DNA from: a virus | DNA length: 50,056 bases | IMG/VR virus record: IMGVR_UViG_3300024518_004078 | Coordinates: 1 to 50,056 of that record | Direction: 5' to 3' (one strand) | Shown here: piece after piece, positions 6,445 to 14,636 of the stretch | How positions within the stretch are numbered: the stretch's first letter is position 1 | Layout of the letters: every line of letters begins with the position of its first letter | Notes under the pieces: model-generated | Told to the model about the DNA's origin: nothing | Databases searched by the model: none | The model's input: the letters and a program-made list of their open reading frames with translations, nothing else | Position numbers and translations under genes: made by a program

Positions 6445-8162
6445 TGGGGTGGCTCTCAAAGATCGCCGGGTTTTTCATTGGCATGAATACTGAACAACCC
6501 GAGATCGGCGCGTATTCGGGCAACTACGGCGGCGGGTACGGTGGATACGGCGGGTACGGTGGATACGGCGGCGGATATCCATACGGAGGAATAGGCAGCG
6601 GCGGCGGTAAATGGCCCGGTGGGATGTCGACTAACGGCAAAGCTCCAATTTTCGACCACTGCGCAATACGTCAAAACGCCCGATCGGCATACTTCGAATC
6701 CCCACTAGGTAAATCGATTGTTGATACTTATGCGGACTCGGTAGTTGACCAGGGTTTGAAATTACAGGCAGAACCGAAATCAGATATTCTGGGTATCACT
6801 CCCGAGGCGGCCGAAAAATGGGCCGAAGAAACAAACGAGGCGTTTGATCTCTGGGCCGGATCGAAAAAATCTAGTTTAGATGAAATGTTGACGTTTTATC
6901 AGATACAACGTCTAGCAGTTATCTATCAACAGAGAGACGGCGAGTACTTCAACCGCTTCCATTACTCCCGATCTCGGGCACTATTAAATCCGTTGCAACT
7001 GCAATTTATCGATCCGAATCAAATACGCGGTACGGAGTTCACGACCACTTACGGTTTCCAACGCGACAACGACGGAATAGAGAGAGACGCAGCGGGCCGG
7101 GAAATATCCTACAAAATTTGGGTAAGAGATAAAGAATATAACTACAAAGAAGTAACTGTCAAGAAAAAAAGCCGCTCCGGCCGAATTTTCATGGTACATG
7201 GTTTTATGCCAGAACTACCGGGCCAAACGCGCGGGTTTTCCAGGATGCAACATATTTTGCAGAACCTGGAAAACCAAGAAGATTATTCTCTCGGCATTTT
7301 AAAGAAGTGTATCAATCAGTCAAGTATTACGATGTTCGTCAAGCCGTCTCAAGATAACCCGGCGTCGAATCCATTTGAGGGCATAACGACTGGCGGAGCC
7401 GGGCCGGTTGCCACGGTGACACCGACAACCGATCCGGCGGCCATGGCCGCTACGATCGCCAACCAGGTACACTATCAACCGATGCCGGAGGCGACATCTA
7501 ACGTTCCCGGATCGATCGGTGTTTTTAATCTCAATGAGGGCGAAGAGATCAAGCCGTTCCAGGATACCGGCCCGCTTCCTCAATACGGTGATTATATCGA
7601 TTCTCTCAGTTCGTACGTGTGCGCGTCGATGGGCGTGCCGCTCGCGGTAGTGAAAAAACAATTTGAAGATTCATACTCCGCCAGCCGTGCCGCCCTCCTG
7701 TTATGGGATCGTATCCGAGGTATTTGGGAAAACGAACTAGACAGCGATCTTTTAGCAGACGTGTACGAGATGTGGTTATCCGGAGAAATAGCGGCCGGAC
7801 GACGTACCGCGCCGGGCTGGACCGATCCCCGTATGCGGGCGGCGTGGTTATCCCATAGTTGGGCCAGCCCGCCGATGCCCAACATAGACCCGATGCGCAC
7901 TGCGAAAGCCGACAAGGAATATATTGAAATGGGCGCGCAAACCCTCGATCGAGTTGCGCGGAATCACAACGGCAGCTCGGGTAAATCGAATCGTGCCAAA
8001 CTCGCGCGAGAGTTGCCAGAATTACCGCTTGCCCCATGGTCGGCAGCGGCGCAGGCGGCGGCGCAGGCCGAAGCGCAGGCCGATGCGTCCGCCGATACGA
8101 GCGACGACAAACCGAGCGAGAAAAAAACGAGCCGCAAACGCGGCAGACCGGCAGGAGTTTAA
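6444..8162 (+). CDS. Portal protein, lambda family
   Basis: 572 residues (lambda gpB 533). It forms the dodecameric ring through which DNA enters. The conserved core runs from about 70 to 500, including RSRALLNPLQLQFIDPNQ near 177 and the SYSASRAALL motif near 413. Two oddities: the N-terminus has a Gly/Tyr repeat (about 27-50, GGYGGYGGYGG type), and the C-terminus is an Ala/Gln repeat followed by a basic KRGRPAG tail that resembles an AT-hook. The core is undisturbed, so function should be normal. Confidence 0.93.
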   Translation: MGWLSKIAGFFIGMNTEQPEIGAYSGNYGGGYGGYGGYGGYGGGYPYGGIGSGGGKWPGGMSTNGKAPIFDHCAIRQNARSAYFESPLGKSIVDTYADSVVDQGLKLQAEPKSDILGITPEAAEKWAEETNEAFDLWAGSKKSSLDEMLTFYQIQRLAVIYQQRDGEYFNRFHYSRSRALLNPLQLQFIDPNQIRGTEFTTTYGFQRDNDGIERDAAGREISYKIWVRDKEYNYKEVTVKKKSRSGRIFMVHGFMPELPGQTRGFSRMQHILQNLENQEDYSLGILKKCINQSSITMFVKPSQDNPASNPFEGITTGGAGPVATVTPTTDPAAMAATIANQVHYQPMPEATSNVPGSIGVFNLNEGEEIKPFQDTGPLPQYGDYIDSLSSYVCASMGVPLAVVKKQFEDSYSASRAALLLWDRIRGIWENELDSDLLADVYEMWLSGEIAAGRRTAPGWTDPRMRAAWLSHSWASPPMPNIDPMRTAKADKEYIEMGAQTLDRVARNHNGSSGKSNRAKLARELPELPLAPWSAAAQAAAQAEAQADASADTSDDKPSEKKTSRKRGRPAGV

Positions 8163-8165
8163 AAG

Positions 8166-8423
8166 ATGGCAGATCCCGTATTAATAGCAACCGTCGAAGA
8201 AGTTTGGAAAAAAGTCGCCACTGGTGTGTTGGTCGGTCAAATTTGGAAACAAATCATTGATTCGGATTATCTAATCACGTACCGCGCGACTGGAAACCCG
8301 GCGCCCACGGATTTATCAGACGCGCAACCGTGGGCCGGTCAATCGGCGTTGATCGAGTCTCCGACGCCGATCGATGTTTACGTGTATTCCAGAAAAGCCG
8401 GATCGGTGAGGGTGGATCTATGA
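8166..8423 (+). CDS. Small hypothetical protein of the head cluster
   Basis: 85 residues, predicted beta-rich (VLIATVEEVWKKVATGVLVG start). No family recognised. It lies three bases after the portal stop and overlaps the next gene by ATGA. It probably works with the next three genes, which look like accessory virion proteins. Confidence 0.6.
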   Translation: MADPVLIATVEEVWKKVATGVLVGQIWKQIIDSDYLITYRATGNPAPTDLSDAQPWAGQSALIESPTPIDVYVYSRKAGSVRVDL

Positions 8424-9247
8424 AAATCGGGCCGGGATTAATCAGCGACCCGAATTATTTCCTTTCCGTGGCGCGCGGAAATGTAAAGGGAGTATCGGCC
8501 GTTCGAAAATACGGTAAAGCGAGATTGGACACGGGCGGATTCCGGGACGTGTGGTTTTTCGGGAGTGATAACAGGGGTAATTTGGATTATGTGCAGCCCG
8601 CCGATGGGACCGCGCCGATCACCCACCTTTCAAGTTCGGACAATACCGACGCCGGAGTAGCCATTCTAACGGGGTTGGACATTAACGGGGCCCTAACTGT
8701 CCAGCCCGCTACCGTCGCAGGAAATGCTAAAGTTGCGCTCACGACGCCCTTATGGCGCTGTCATACTACGCAGTTCACCAAGGCGGCCACTAGTTACATC
8801 ATAGGTTCGGCCGATGCGGGGGGCCGGTTGTCTGGGTTACAAGGAGATCTATACGTTTACGAAGATGTCGTTCCAGTGGCGGGAGTCCCGGCGGCCGCCG
8901 CCGTTCGATCTTACGTGGAACGATTTCACAATCGGACCCTACAGGCGTTTTATACGGTTCCGCTGGGTACAACCGCATTTGTGATGTGGGCCAGAAACAC
9001 AATCAACAAAAAGACGGCGGCAGCTGTGGAGGCAGAGGCATGGATTCGGCCATATGGCGGCGTTCCATTTATTGGGGACACAGGATCTGTTCACACGGAC
9101 GGAACGGGCACCTATCAAGAGTGTTGTTTTTTACAACAACCGGTTCCCGCGTTGACAGATATCATGATTCGCGCGGAGCCTGATTCAAATGATACGTCCT
9201 ACGGCGGACGTTTTGACATCTTACTCTTCGAAGACGGGGTACTTTAG
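8420..9247 (+). CDS. Probable accessory virion protein
   Basis: 275 residues, rich in beta-strand patterns, Gly, Ala and Thr and poor in Lys. No signal peptide. The composition and the position inside the head operon suggest a capsid surface or connector-associated protein, perhaps with a jelly-roll fold. The start at 8420 has GAGGGTGG before it and overlaps the preceding stop by ATGA. No enzyme motif seen. Confidence 0.6.
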   Translation: MKIGPGLISDPNYFLSVARGNVKGVSAVRKYGKARLDTGGFRDVWFFGSDNRGNLDYVQPADGTAPITHLSSSDNTDAGVAILTGLDINGALTVQPATVAGNAKVALTTPLWRCHTTQFTKAATSYIIGSADAGGRLSGLQGDLYVYEDVVPVAGVPAAAAVRSYVERFHNRTLQAFYTVPLGTTAFVMWARNTINKKTAAAVEAEAWIRPYGGVPFIGDTGSVHTDGTGTYQECCFLQQPVPALTDIMIRAEPDSNDTSYGGRFDILLFEDGVL

Positions 9248-9714
9248 TGTCAATCGTCCAAACACAGCAGATAATCGGGCCGGGTGGCGGAGGAGTTTTC
9301 GTCGAAAAAAACCGCACGGCGACTTTCGCAGTTGATGCTAGTTCGAATCACGGCGCATATCGCGGCCGATCGATTACGTCTAGTGGGGATCACAATTTCA
9401 CATTTGTGGTACCAGCTGAGTTTGATGCGTTAATTTCAATTGAACTTTACGGAATCCCGGAGTCGTCGTTCACGTCGCAGGATATCGACCTAGACAGTAA
9501 CTACGGGGGCCTGGGAGAAAATTACCAAACCCACGTAGAGGCCGATCACACGGGTACCTACTCCGGGGTTATTAATTCCGGGTTCAGCTTGGATCTGTCC
9601 TCGGTTTTCTCTGCCCTATCGGCCGGGGATCGGTGTGGTGTTCTGGTCGATCACAATGTGATTGGCGACACGATAAATTATTTAATGATTGTACTCAACT
9701 ACACGGTGGCATAA
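9247..9714 (+). CDS. Probable virion surface protein
   Basis: 155 residues with a GTG start that shares a base with the previous stop (TAGTG). Beta-rich, aromatic and Ser/Gly-rich, with no Lys-rich segments, so a compact beta-sandwich is likely. It could be a head fibre or decoration protein. Function inferred from context only. Confidence 0.55.
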   Translation: MSIVQTQQIIGPGGGGVFVEKNRTATFAVDASSNHGAYRGRSITSSGDHNFTFVVPAEFDALISIELYGIPESSFTSQDIDLDSNYGGLGENYQTHVEADHTGTYSGVINSGFSLDLSSVFSALSAGDRCGVLVDHNVIGDTINYLMIVLNYTVA

Positions 9715-9968
9715 TGGCTGAAACAACTTACACATATACACGAACACTCAAAACGGGCTATTACGATATCGGATATAACGACCCGTCCGCTACTCCAGCG
9801 AGGGTTGAGCCGGCTTTGATCGGCGAAGTGCTTGCGGCGATCAGTGTTGAGCCTCGCATGTGTTGCGACGGGACTGATTGTATGTTGATTTTTCCCGATG
9901 CCCTATCGGGCGGAGACAAAACAACCCTTGACACAGTGGTATCAGACCACAAGACGGCGGCCCCATGA
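9714..9968 (+). CDS. Hypothetical protein of the head cluster
   Basis: 84 residues with a CCDGTDC segment (about 45-51) that could bind metal. TAATG overlap with the gene before and ATGA overlap with the protease after. No recognised family. Confidence 0.55.
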   Translation: MAETTYTYTRTLKTGYYDIGYNDPSATPARVEPALIGEVLAAISVEPRMCCDGTDCMLIFPDALSGGDKTTLDTVVSDHKTAAP

Positions 9969-11302
9969 AATATCCCAGGATTTTAAGCGAGCTTATCGGC
10001 CACCAATGGGCGATTTTACCAGAAGCGTTAAAGGGTATTTTGGCGGGAATAGAAAACGGGTTATCGCCCGAAGATTACAAACTTTTTCACGCGGTGTCTC
10101 AAGACGATATGTTTGCACTTACGGCCGAAGCCGGGGAGCAACCGGAGGGGACGCGATTTACTAGGATCAGTGGTGACACGGCGTTTCTATTTGTCAATGG
10201 GCCGATCATACCGCGTTCTAGTGCCATAACTGATATTTCTGGTTTGACCTCGATCAGCCAGTTGACCACCGAATGGCTAGCACTGGAAGCCGATGAGGAG
10301 ATCGTCAACATCATAGGAGTTTTTGATACTCCGGGAGGCGCCGTGGCGGGTGTTTCGGATTTCGCCGGTCTGATTGCAGCCAGCGGCAAAAACACGGTGG
10401 CGTATGTTTTCGGCAATGCCGCGAGCGCTGGGTTTTGGATCGCGTCGGCGTTTGATCATATTGTTTCTAGTGACACTGGTCTAGTTGGATCGGTGGGCGT
10501 CGTCATGTCGGTCAACATTCGCGAGGACGATCAGACGGTTGAAATTGTCTCGAATCAGTCTCCTTTTAAACGAGATAGTTTGAAGTCGAAAGCCGGAAAA
10601 GAGCGAGCGCAGACGATCGTCGATGATTTGGCGGACGTTTTTGTAAGCACGGTTGCCACCGGTCGCGGGGTGAGTAAAAAAACGGTTTTGTCGAAATTCG
10701 GTAAAGGCGGAATGCTAGTTGCCGCCCGAGCGCAAAAAGCAGGAATGATAGACGCAATTTCGACAATGCAAGGAACGATTGCACAACTAAAAAATAACGA
10801 AGACATGAGATCCGATACCGGATCTGACAATGCAAATATGTCCGCTGGCGCGGGCGAATCAATCACTATGGAGGTGAAAAAAATGAATTTGCAAGAAGCG
10901 ATCGCAGAGTCGCCGCGCATAGCCAGCGAGGTAGATAAGATCAAAGAAGAGGCTTACGCAGAGGGTGCAAAAGTGGCAGCGACAGCCGCCGCCGCAGATG
11001 CAACTGCCGCCACCGAGAGGACCAGACTTTCTGCTGAAATTTTGGTTAGCGAGGTCTACCCCAAGGCGATCAAAGAGATGGCCGCCAAGGTGCTGAATGG
11101 AAAAGTATCGGCCGACTCTCTCCAAGGTGCCGTAACCGTTTACGATGCCATGAAAGAAGACGAAAACGGGGAATCCGCCGAAGGCGAGCAATCCCCGCCG
11201 ACTCCGACACAGGGCGACGATCAGCCGTTGTCCGAAGATGGATCCGTTTCTACCGAGGCAGACGTTCAAGCGACGATCGCTCGACTGAGCGGGGAGGCAT
11301 AA
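9965..11302 (+). CDS. Prohead serine protease, S49/SppA-like (lambda gpC type), with scaffold domain
   Basis: 445 residues. The protease domain (about 70-275) has the S49 signature: DTPGG (121-125), then NAASAGFWIAS with the likely nucleophile Ser154, and a likely general base Lys near 202 (SPFKRDS). It cuts scaffold and itself during head maturation. From about 307 the protein is helical, Ala/Glu-rich and acidic, as expected for a scaffold. As in lambda C/Nu3, the scaffold half has its own in-frame start (see 10883). Confidence 0.9.
   Translation: MKYPRILSELIGHQWAILPEALKGILAGIENGLSPEDYKLFHAVSQDDMFALTAEAGEQPEGTRFTRISGDTAFLFVNGPIIPRSSAITDISGLTSISQLTTEWLALEADEEIVNIIGVFDTPGGAVAGVSDFAGLIAASGKNTVAYVFGNAASAGFWIASAFDHIVSSDTGLVGSVGVVMSVNIREDDQTVEIVSNQSPFKRDSLKSKAGKERAQTIVDDLADVFVSTVATGRGVSKKTVLSKFGKGGMLVAARAQKAGMIDAISTMQGTIAQLKNNEDMRSDTGSDNANMSAGAGESITMEVKKMNLQEAIAESPRIASEVDKIKEEAYAEGAKVAATAAAADATAATERTRLSAEILVSEVYPKAIKEMAAKVLNGKVSADSLQGAVTVYDAMKEDENGESAEGEQSPPTPTQGDDQPLSEDGSVSTEADVQATIARLSGEA
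10883..11302 (+). CDS. Nested scaffold protein (Nu3-like), internal start
   Basis: In-frame internal ATG at 10883 (codon 307 of the protease gene), preceded by a near-perfect GGAGGTG at 10870-10876 with a 6-base A spacer. This Shine-Dalgarno is among the strongest in the window, and it lies inside a gene. The product (139 residues) is helical, Ala/Glu-rich with an acidic tail, typical of lambda-like scaffolds. It would guide capsid assembly and then be degraded by the protease. Confidence 0.75.
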   Translation: MNLQEAIAESPRIASEVDKIKEEAYAEGAKVAATAAAADATAATERTRLSAEILVSEVYPKAIKEMAAKVLNGKVSADSLQGAVTVYDAMKEDENGESAEGEQSPPTPTQGDDQPLSEDGSVSTEADVQATIARLSGEA

Positions 11303-11303
11303 G

Positions 11304-11744
11304 ATGGCCGTACAAACAAGAACTGATTACACCAATAAGGCGTTTGTTCTTTCTGGCGAACCGGCCACCGATGAGGCGGCAACGCTTCTCCAGGACGCCG
11401 GACGCGGGGCCGTGGCGCTTGAGGAGTTCACCTTAATGTCTCAGGTTTCCGCCTCTGGAAAATGGGTTCCTTTTACCAATGAGGCCGCCACAAACGGCAC
11501 GCAGATTCCAGCCGGGATTATCCTTGCGACGGTTACCGGTGCCGAGCTGGTAGCCGGGGATGTTGTGGACATTCCGATTCTTGTAGGAATTGGGATCACT
11601 ATCGACGGCGGACAACTCGTTATCGAAAACTCCAAAACCCTCGCAACTGTGATCACAGATAGTACCCTCACTGTCAAAGCCGAGTTGAGGCGCCAGGGCA
11701 TTTTCACCGAATCCGTCATTGATATTGACGGCTTTGAGAACTAG
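11304..11744 (+). CDS. Head decoration protein, gpD-like
   Basis: 146 residues (lambda gpD 110). The N-terminal arm and the beta-core with the W-V-P-F segment (about 50) and PAGIILATV (about 70) fit the gpD family, which sits as trimers on the capsid and stiffens it after expansion. Gene order protease-decoration-capsid is as in lambda. Confidence 0.85.
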   Translation: MAVQTRTDYTNKAFVLSGEPATDEAATLLQDAGRGAVALEEFTLMSQVSASGKWVPFTNEAATNGTQIPAGIILATVTGAELVAGDVVDIPILVGIGITIDGGQLVIENSKTLATVITDSTLTVKAELRRQGIFTESVIDIDGFEN

Positions 11745-11756
11745 GAAGGATTTAAA

Positions 11757-12974
11757 ATGGTAGCCTATAACACAACTCCCCTTTCCGTCGATCTGTACGG
11801 CCGCGTAATGGCGTCGTCTTTCAACGAGAAAGATATAGTCGGCGTTCCAACCGGCTTTCAAGTTTTTTTCGGACAGCCCGAGGGAAACAGTCAAACGATC
11901 TTTTCCCCCGACTCGAATGACGTCGATATCGATATCATTAGAGCCAACGAGCGCACGGCGGTACTAGTTCCGCGCAGTATACGGGGCCGAACCCTTGGCG
12001 ACACTCAAAAGGACGCCAACAACCAGCGTTTCACAAACATCAATCGCGTATTTCCTCTCTCTATTGAGGAGAGCGATTTCGCGGCCGGGCAACTGCTAAA
12101 CAGGCAGATGGGCGAAAATCCCTATGCGACGCGCACCCGTCGCGAACGGCTGCAGGCGTTGGCCGTAGATGCGCACCGTGAGCAAGTCCGGCGCGAGGTT
12201 CGACTATTTGAACGACTGGCGGCTTTGTCGATTTTAACGGGCAAGATGCCCGCAATTTTGGGTACATCCGATAGTACTCTTGAGTATGATTTCCTCAGAA
12301 ATTCGACTCACTCGGTAACTCTCGGCACCCAATGGTCGAATATTGCGGCCGATGCCCTAGGGGATATCGACGACTCATGGGATCTTATCCGTGAAGATGC
12401 CCACGTTTCCGCCGATATGATGCTTGCTGGTGAGGGTGCTTTTGAGGCGTTTCTTTTGAATACCGCCGTACTTGCGAAGGCCGACAACCGACGTTTTGAG
12501 ATGGTCATGGTCAATCAAAACATGCCGGTACCTGAGAAGTTTTCCAGGTTTATCGAAGCTGGGATGACTGCTCGCGGACGGCTCCGAACTCCTCGCGGTC
12601 ACGAAATCTGGATGTTCACTTACTCGGACGTTTACACCGCCTCCGGTGGCACGGCCACTAAGTACATGGACGACGACAAAGTTCTCATTTGTTACAGCCA
12701 AGCTCGCGCCGATCGGTATTTCGGGCCGCCTGAGTTGCTGCCCCAGGTCGAGCAACGCACCCAACTATATCAACAGCTTTTCGGCTTTGATATTACCACT
12801 CCGAATATGCCGCCCAATGTTAAAGGCGGTAGCCGAGTGATTCAACCCGGAATGTTCTACTTCGACGCATACGCAAACGCAGAGTGGACAAACGCAACAA
12901 CTCGATGCCAGACCGCGCCGATCTTTGCTACTACGCAAACCGACGCCTATGTTGTCATCGAAAACGCCATATAG
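11757..12974 (+). CDS. Major capsid protein, gpE family
   Basis: 405 residues (lambda gpE 341). HK97-fold protein of the phage capsid E family. Seen: RSIRGRTLGDTQKD near 77, a helical block RERLQALAVDAHREQVRREV (about 128-147), and the C-terminal strand region ending in TQTDAYVVIENAI. AGGAAGG-type Shine-Dalgarno upstream. Forms the head shell. Confidence 0.92.
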   Translation: MVAYNTTPLSVDLYGRVMASSFNEKDIVGVPTGFQVFFGQPEGNSQTIFSPDSNDVDIDIIRANERTAVLVPRSIRGRTLGDTQKDANNQRFTNINRVFPLSIEESDFAAGQLLNRQMGENPYATRTRRERLQALAVDAHREQVRREVRLFERLAALSILTGKMPAILGTSDSTLEYDFLRNSTHSVTLGTQWSNIAADALGDIDDSWDLIREDAHVSADMMLAGEGAFEAFLLNTAVLAKADNRRFEMVMVNQNMPVPEKFSRFIEAGMTARGRLRTPRGHEIWMFTYSDVYTASGGTATKYMDDDKVLICYSQARADRYFGPPELLPQVEQRTQLYQQLFGFDITTPNMPPNVKGGSRVIQPGMFYFDAYANAEWTNATTRCQTAPIFATTQTDAYVVIENAI

Positions 12975-12985
12975 GAGGGCTTAAA

Positions 12986-13201
12986 ATGGGCGATGTAAAA
13001 TTATTGGAATGGACCGGATCGGGCGTCTTTAAAAAGGGGAAAAAAGATGTCTACAAAAAGGACGATTATGTCGATCCAGAAGGAATTGATCCGGATACAT
13101 TGGCAAAACTGAAAAAGGCCGGATTGCTGGTTGATCCTGATAAGGCGATTGCCAAGAAAAAGGCAGCGGCCACGAAAGCTAAATTGACGGGGAAGAAATG
13201 A
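12986..13201 (+). CDS. Short Lys-rich protein after the capsid gene
   Basis: 71 residues. A small folded part (about 1-50, with YVDPEGIDPDTLAKLKKAG) is followed by a Lys/Ala-rich tail. AGGAGGG precedes the start. It ends by ATGA overlap with a second short Lys/Pro-rich protein. Similar small proteins lie between capsid and neck genes of many phages. The role is not known. Confidence 0.65.
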   Translation: MGDVKLLEWTGSGVFKKGKKDVYKKDDYVDPEGIDPDTLAKLKKAGLLVDPDKAIAKKKAAATKAKLTGKK

Positions 13202-13371
13202 AAATCCCCAAGGGTAAGGTCATGTATGTAGCCGGTGGAAGATTCGAGGAGGAGATCCCCGACGAAAAACTACCGCCCGGCTGCAAAGAGAAATTGGATC
13301 CGGAACCCGAGCCGAAACCCGATCCGAAACCCGATCCGAAACCGGACAAAACGAAGGCCGGAAAAAAATAG
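13198..13371 (+). CDS. Short protein with Pro-Asp-Pro-Lys repeats
   Basis: 57 residues. A short N-terminal domain (about 1-32) is followed by a PDPK repeat tract (about 36-50) and a Lys-rich end. ATGA overlap with the gene before, and the next gene starts on the base after its stop. Probably a structural companion of the protein before it. Function unknown. Confidence 0.6.
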   Translation: MKIPKGKVMYVAGGRFEEEIPDEKLPPGCKEKLDPEPEPKPDPKPDPKPDKTKAGKK

Positions 13372-13980
13372 ATGAACCTACGCGAACAAGTTGAGGCAGA
13401 TCTAGAAGTGACTCTCGAAGGCGAATGGGGTTTACCCGTCGTCCTCATTAGTCCCGACGGAGAAAAACAGGAATCTCCCGTTATTCTCTCGGCGTCCGAT
13501 CTGTCTTTTCTTGATTCGGATAGTAGTATCAACTCGGTTACGACCGACTTTAGATACTTGCGTTTAACTATTGGAGACACGATCACCGTTTCCGGATCCG
13601 CCTCGAACGATGGAACTCTAACTGTTGCAACTATATCACAAAACAAAATAACAGTTGATGAGGCCATAACGACTGAGGCGGCCGGGAGCGCGATCACTCT
13701 TGTAAACGATAGTTTGGATCTATTGGGTCAAATTATCTACGATACCCTTTCCGATAGCCCAGAGACGGGCGCGGAAATAATTGTCCACAAACCGGTTGTA
13801 ACTCTCAGACGCACGAGTTTAACCAGAATTCCCGTAGACGGTGAAAACTGGTATGTTGAAATACCTTTGAATCCTAGCCTTACTGGCACAAAGTATCCCT
13901 TTACTATGGAACGCCCTACAGAGGACGGCGGATCAATAGGGTTTATTCGTCTCTATCTCATACAGGCGGATCAGATATGA
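13372..13980 (+). CDS. Neck/head-closure protein with an inserted Ig-like module
   Basis: 202 residues. The outer parts (about 1-37 and 115-202) would form a small head-tail connector protein of about 125 residues. Between them (about 38-114) sits a module with GDTITVSGSASNDGTLTV that is also present in the baseplate gp47 protein of this genome. The inserted part looks like an added surface domain. The neck role is inferred from position between capsid and tail terminator. Confidence 0.6.
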   Translation: MNLREQVEADLEVTLEGEWGLPVVLISPDGEKQESPVILSASDLSFLDSDSSINSVTTDFRYLRLTIGDTITVSGSASNDGTLTVATISQNKITVDEAITTEAAGSAITLVNDSLDLLGQIIYDTLSDSPETGAEIIVHKPVVTLRRTSLTRIPVDGENWYVEIPLNPSLTGTKYPFTMERPTEDGGSIGFIRLYLIQADQI

Positions 13981-14633
13981 CGATGAATTTCAGACTGATT
14001 AAAGCGTCGATTGTAACCATGTTGGGCGCGGCGGCGGCTGGACAATTTAGGGTTATTGGCTATCAAGAGCAGGGACAGGGCGCGACTGAGATCAAAGATC
14101 TGAATCGTTCGGTTCAGGTCTATTATAGGTCTGGCGACTTTCCGAAGTCGGCCGGATCGATAGTCGGATCGGTTACTCACGAAATGACGTTTAGTCTCGA
14201 TTTGGCGTTGTCTTCTCCTTCGAATGTGGATTTGACCGTGATGCAAAATCCAGCGTCTAGCCCGGCCGCGTTGACAGCGGCCCTTGCGGCGTTGCAAGAG
14301 TCTACCGAGTTGGCAGACGCGAGTTTCGATGAGTTCGCCGACGTCGTTTACAATATCGTCATGAACGCAGAAAATATCGATCTCGGTTGGACTAGCGAAG
14401 TCGGATCGCGTTGGATTGGAAATATAAATAAAGACGACCCCATAGAGCGCGGGGCTCTGGTCGTTCTGACTGGACAGATGAATTTGACATGTAAAATAGA
14501 CGAACAGCTTTCCGGCGAAACGCCGGTTCTGGGCGTCGCGCCTGTCCACGACATAGAATTAGAAACATATCAAACAGACAGCGAGTCAACCCCCGATGCA
14601 GAGGGTAAAGCTGGCGTATTAACAGGAGGCTAA
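13977..14633 (+). CDS. Probable tail terminator protein (Mu gp37-like position)
   Basis: 218 residues, alpha/beta, no signal peptide. It starts by ATGA overlap and lies directly before the sheath gene, the place of the tail terminator in Mu-like phages. The pattern of an N-terminal helix followed by strands (RVIGYQEQGQG; TFSLDLALS) fits but is not diagnostic. It would cap the tail tube and sheath and bind the neck. Confidence 0.5.
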   Translation: MTMNFRLIKASIVTMLGAAAAGQFRVIGYQEQGQGATEIKDLNRSVQVYYRSGDFPKSAGSIVGSVTHEMTFSLDLALSSPSNVDLTVMQNPASSPAALTAALAALQESTELADASFDEFADVVYNIVMNAENIDLGWTSEVGSRWIGNINKDDPIERGALVVLTGQMNLTCKIDEQLSGETPVLGVAPVHDIELETYQTDSESTPDAEGKAGVLTGG

Positions 14634-14636
14634 GGA

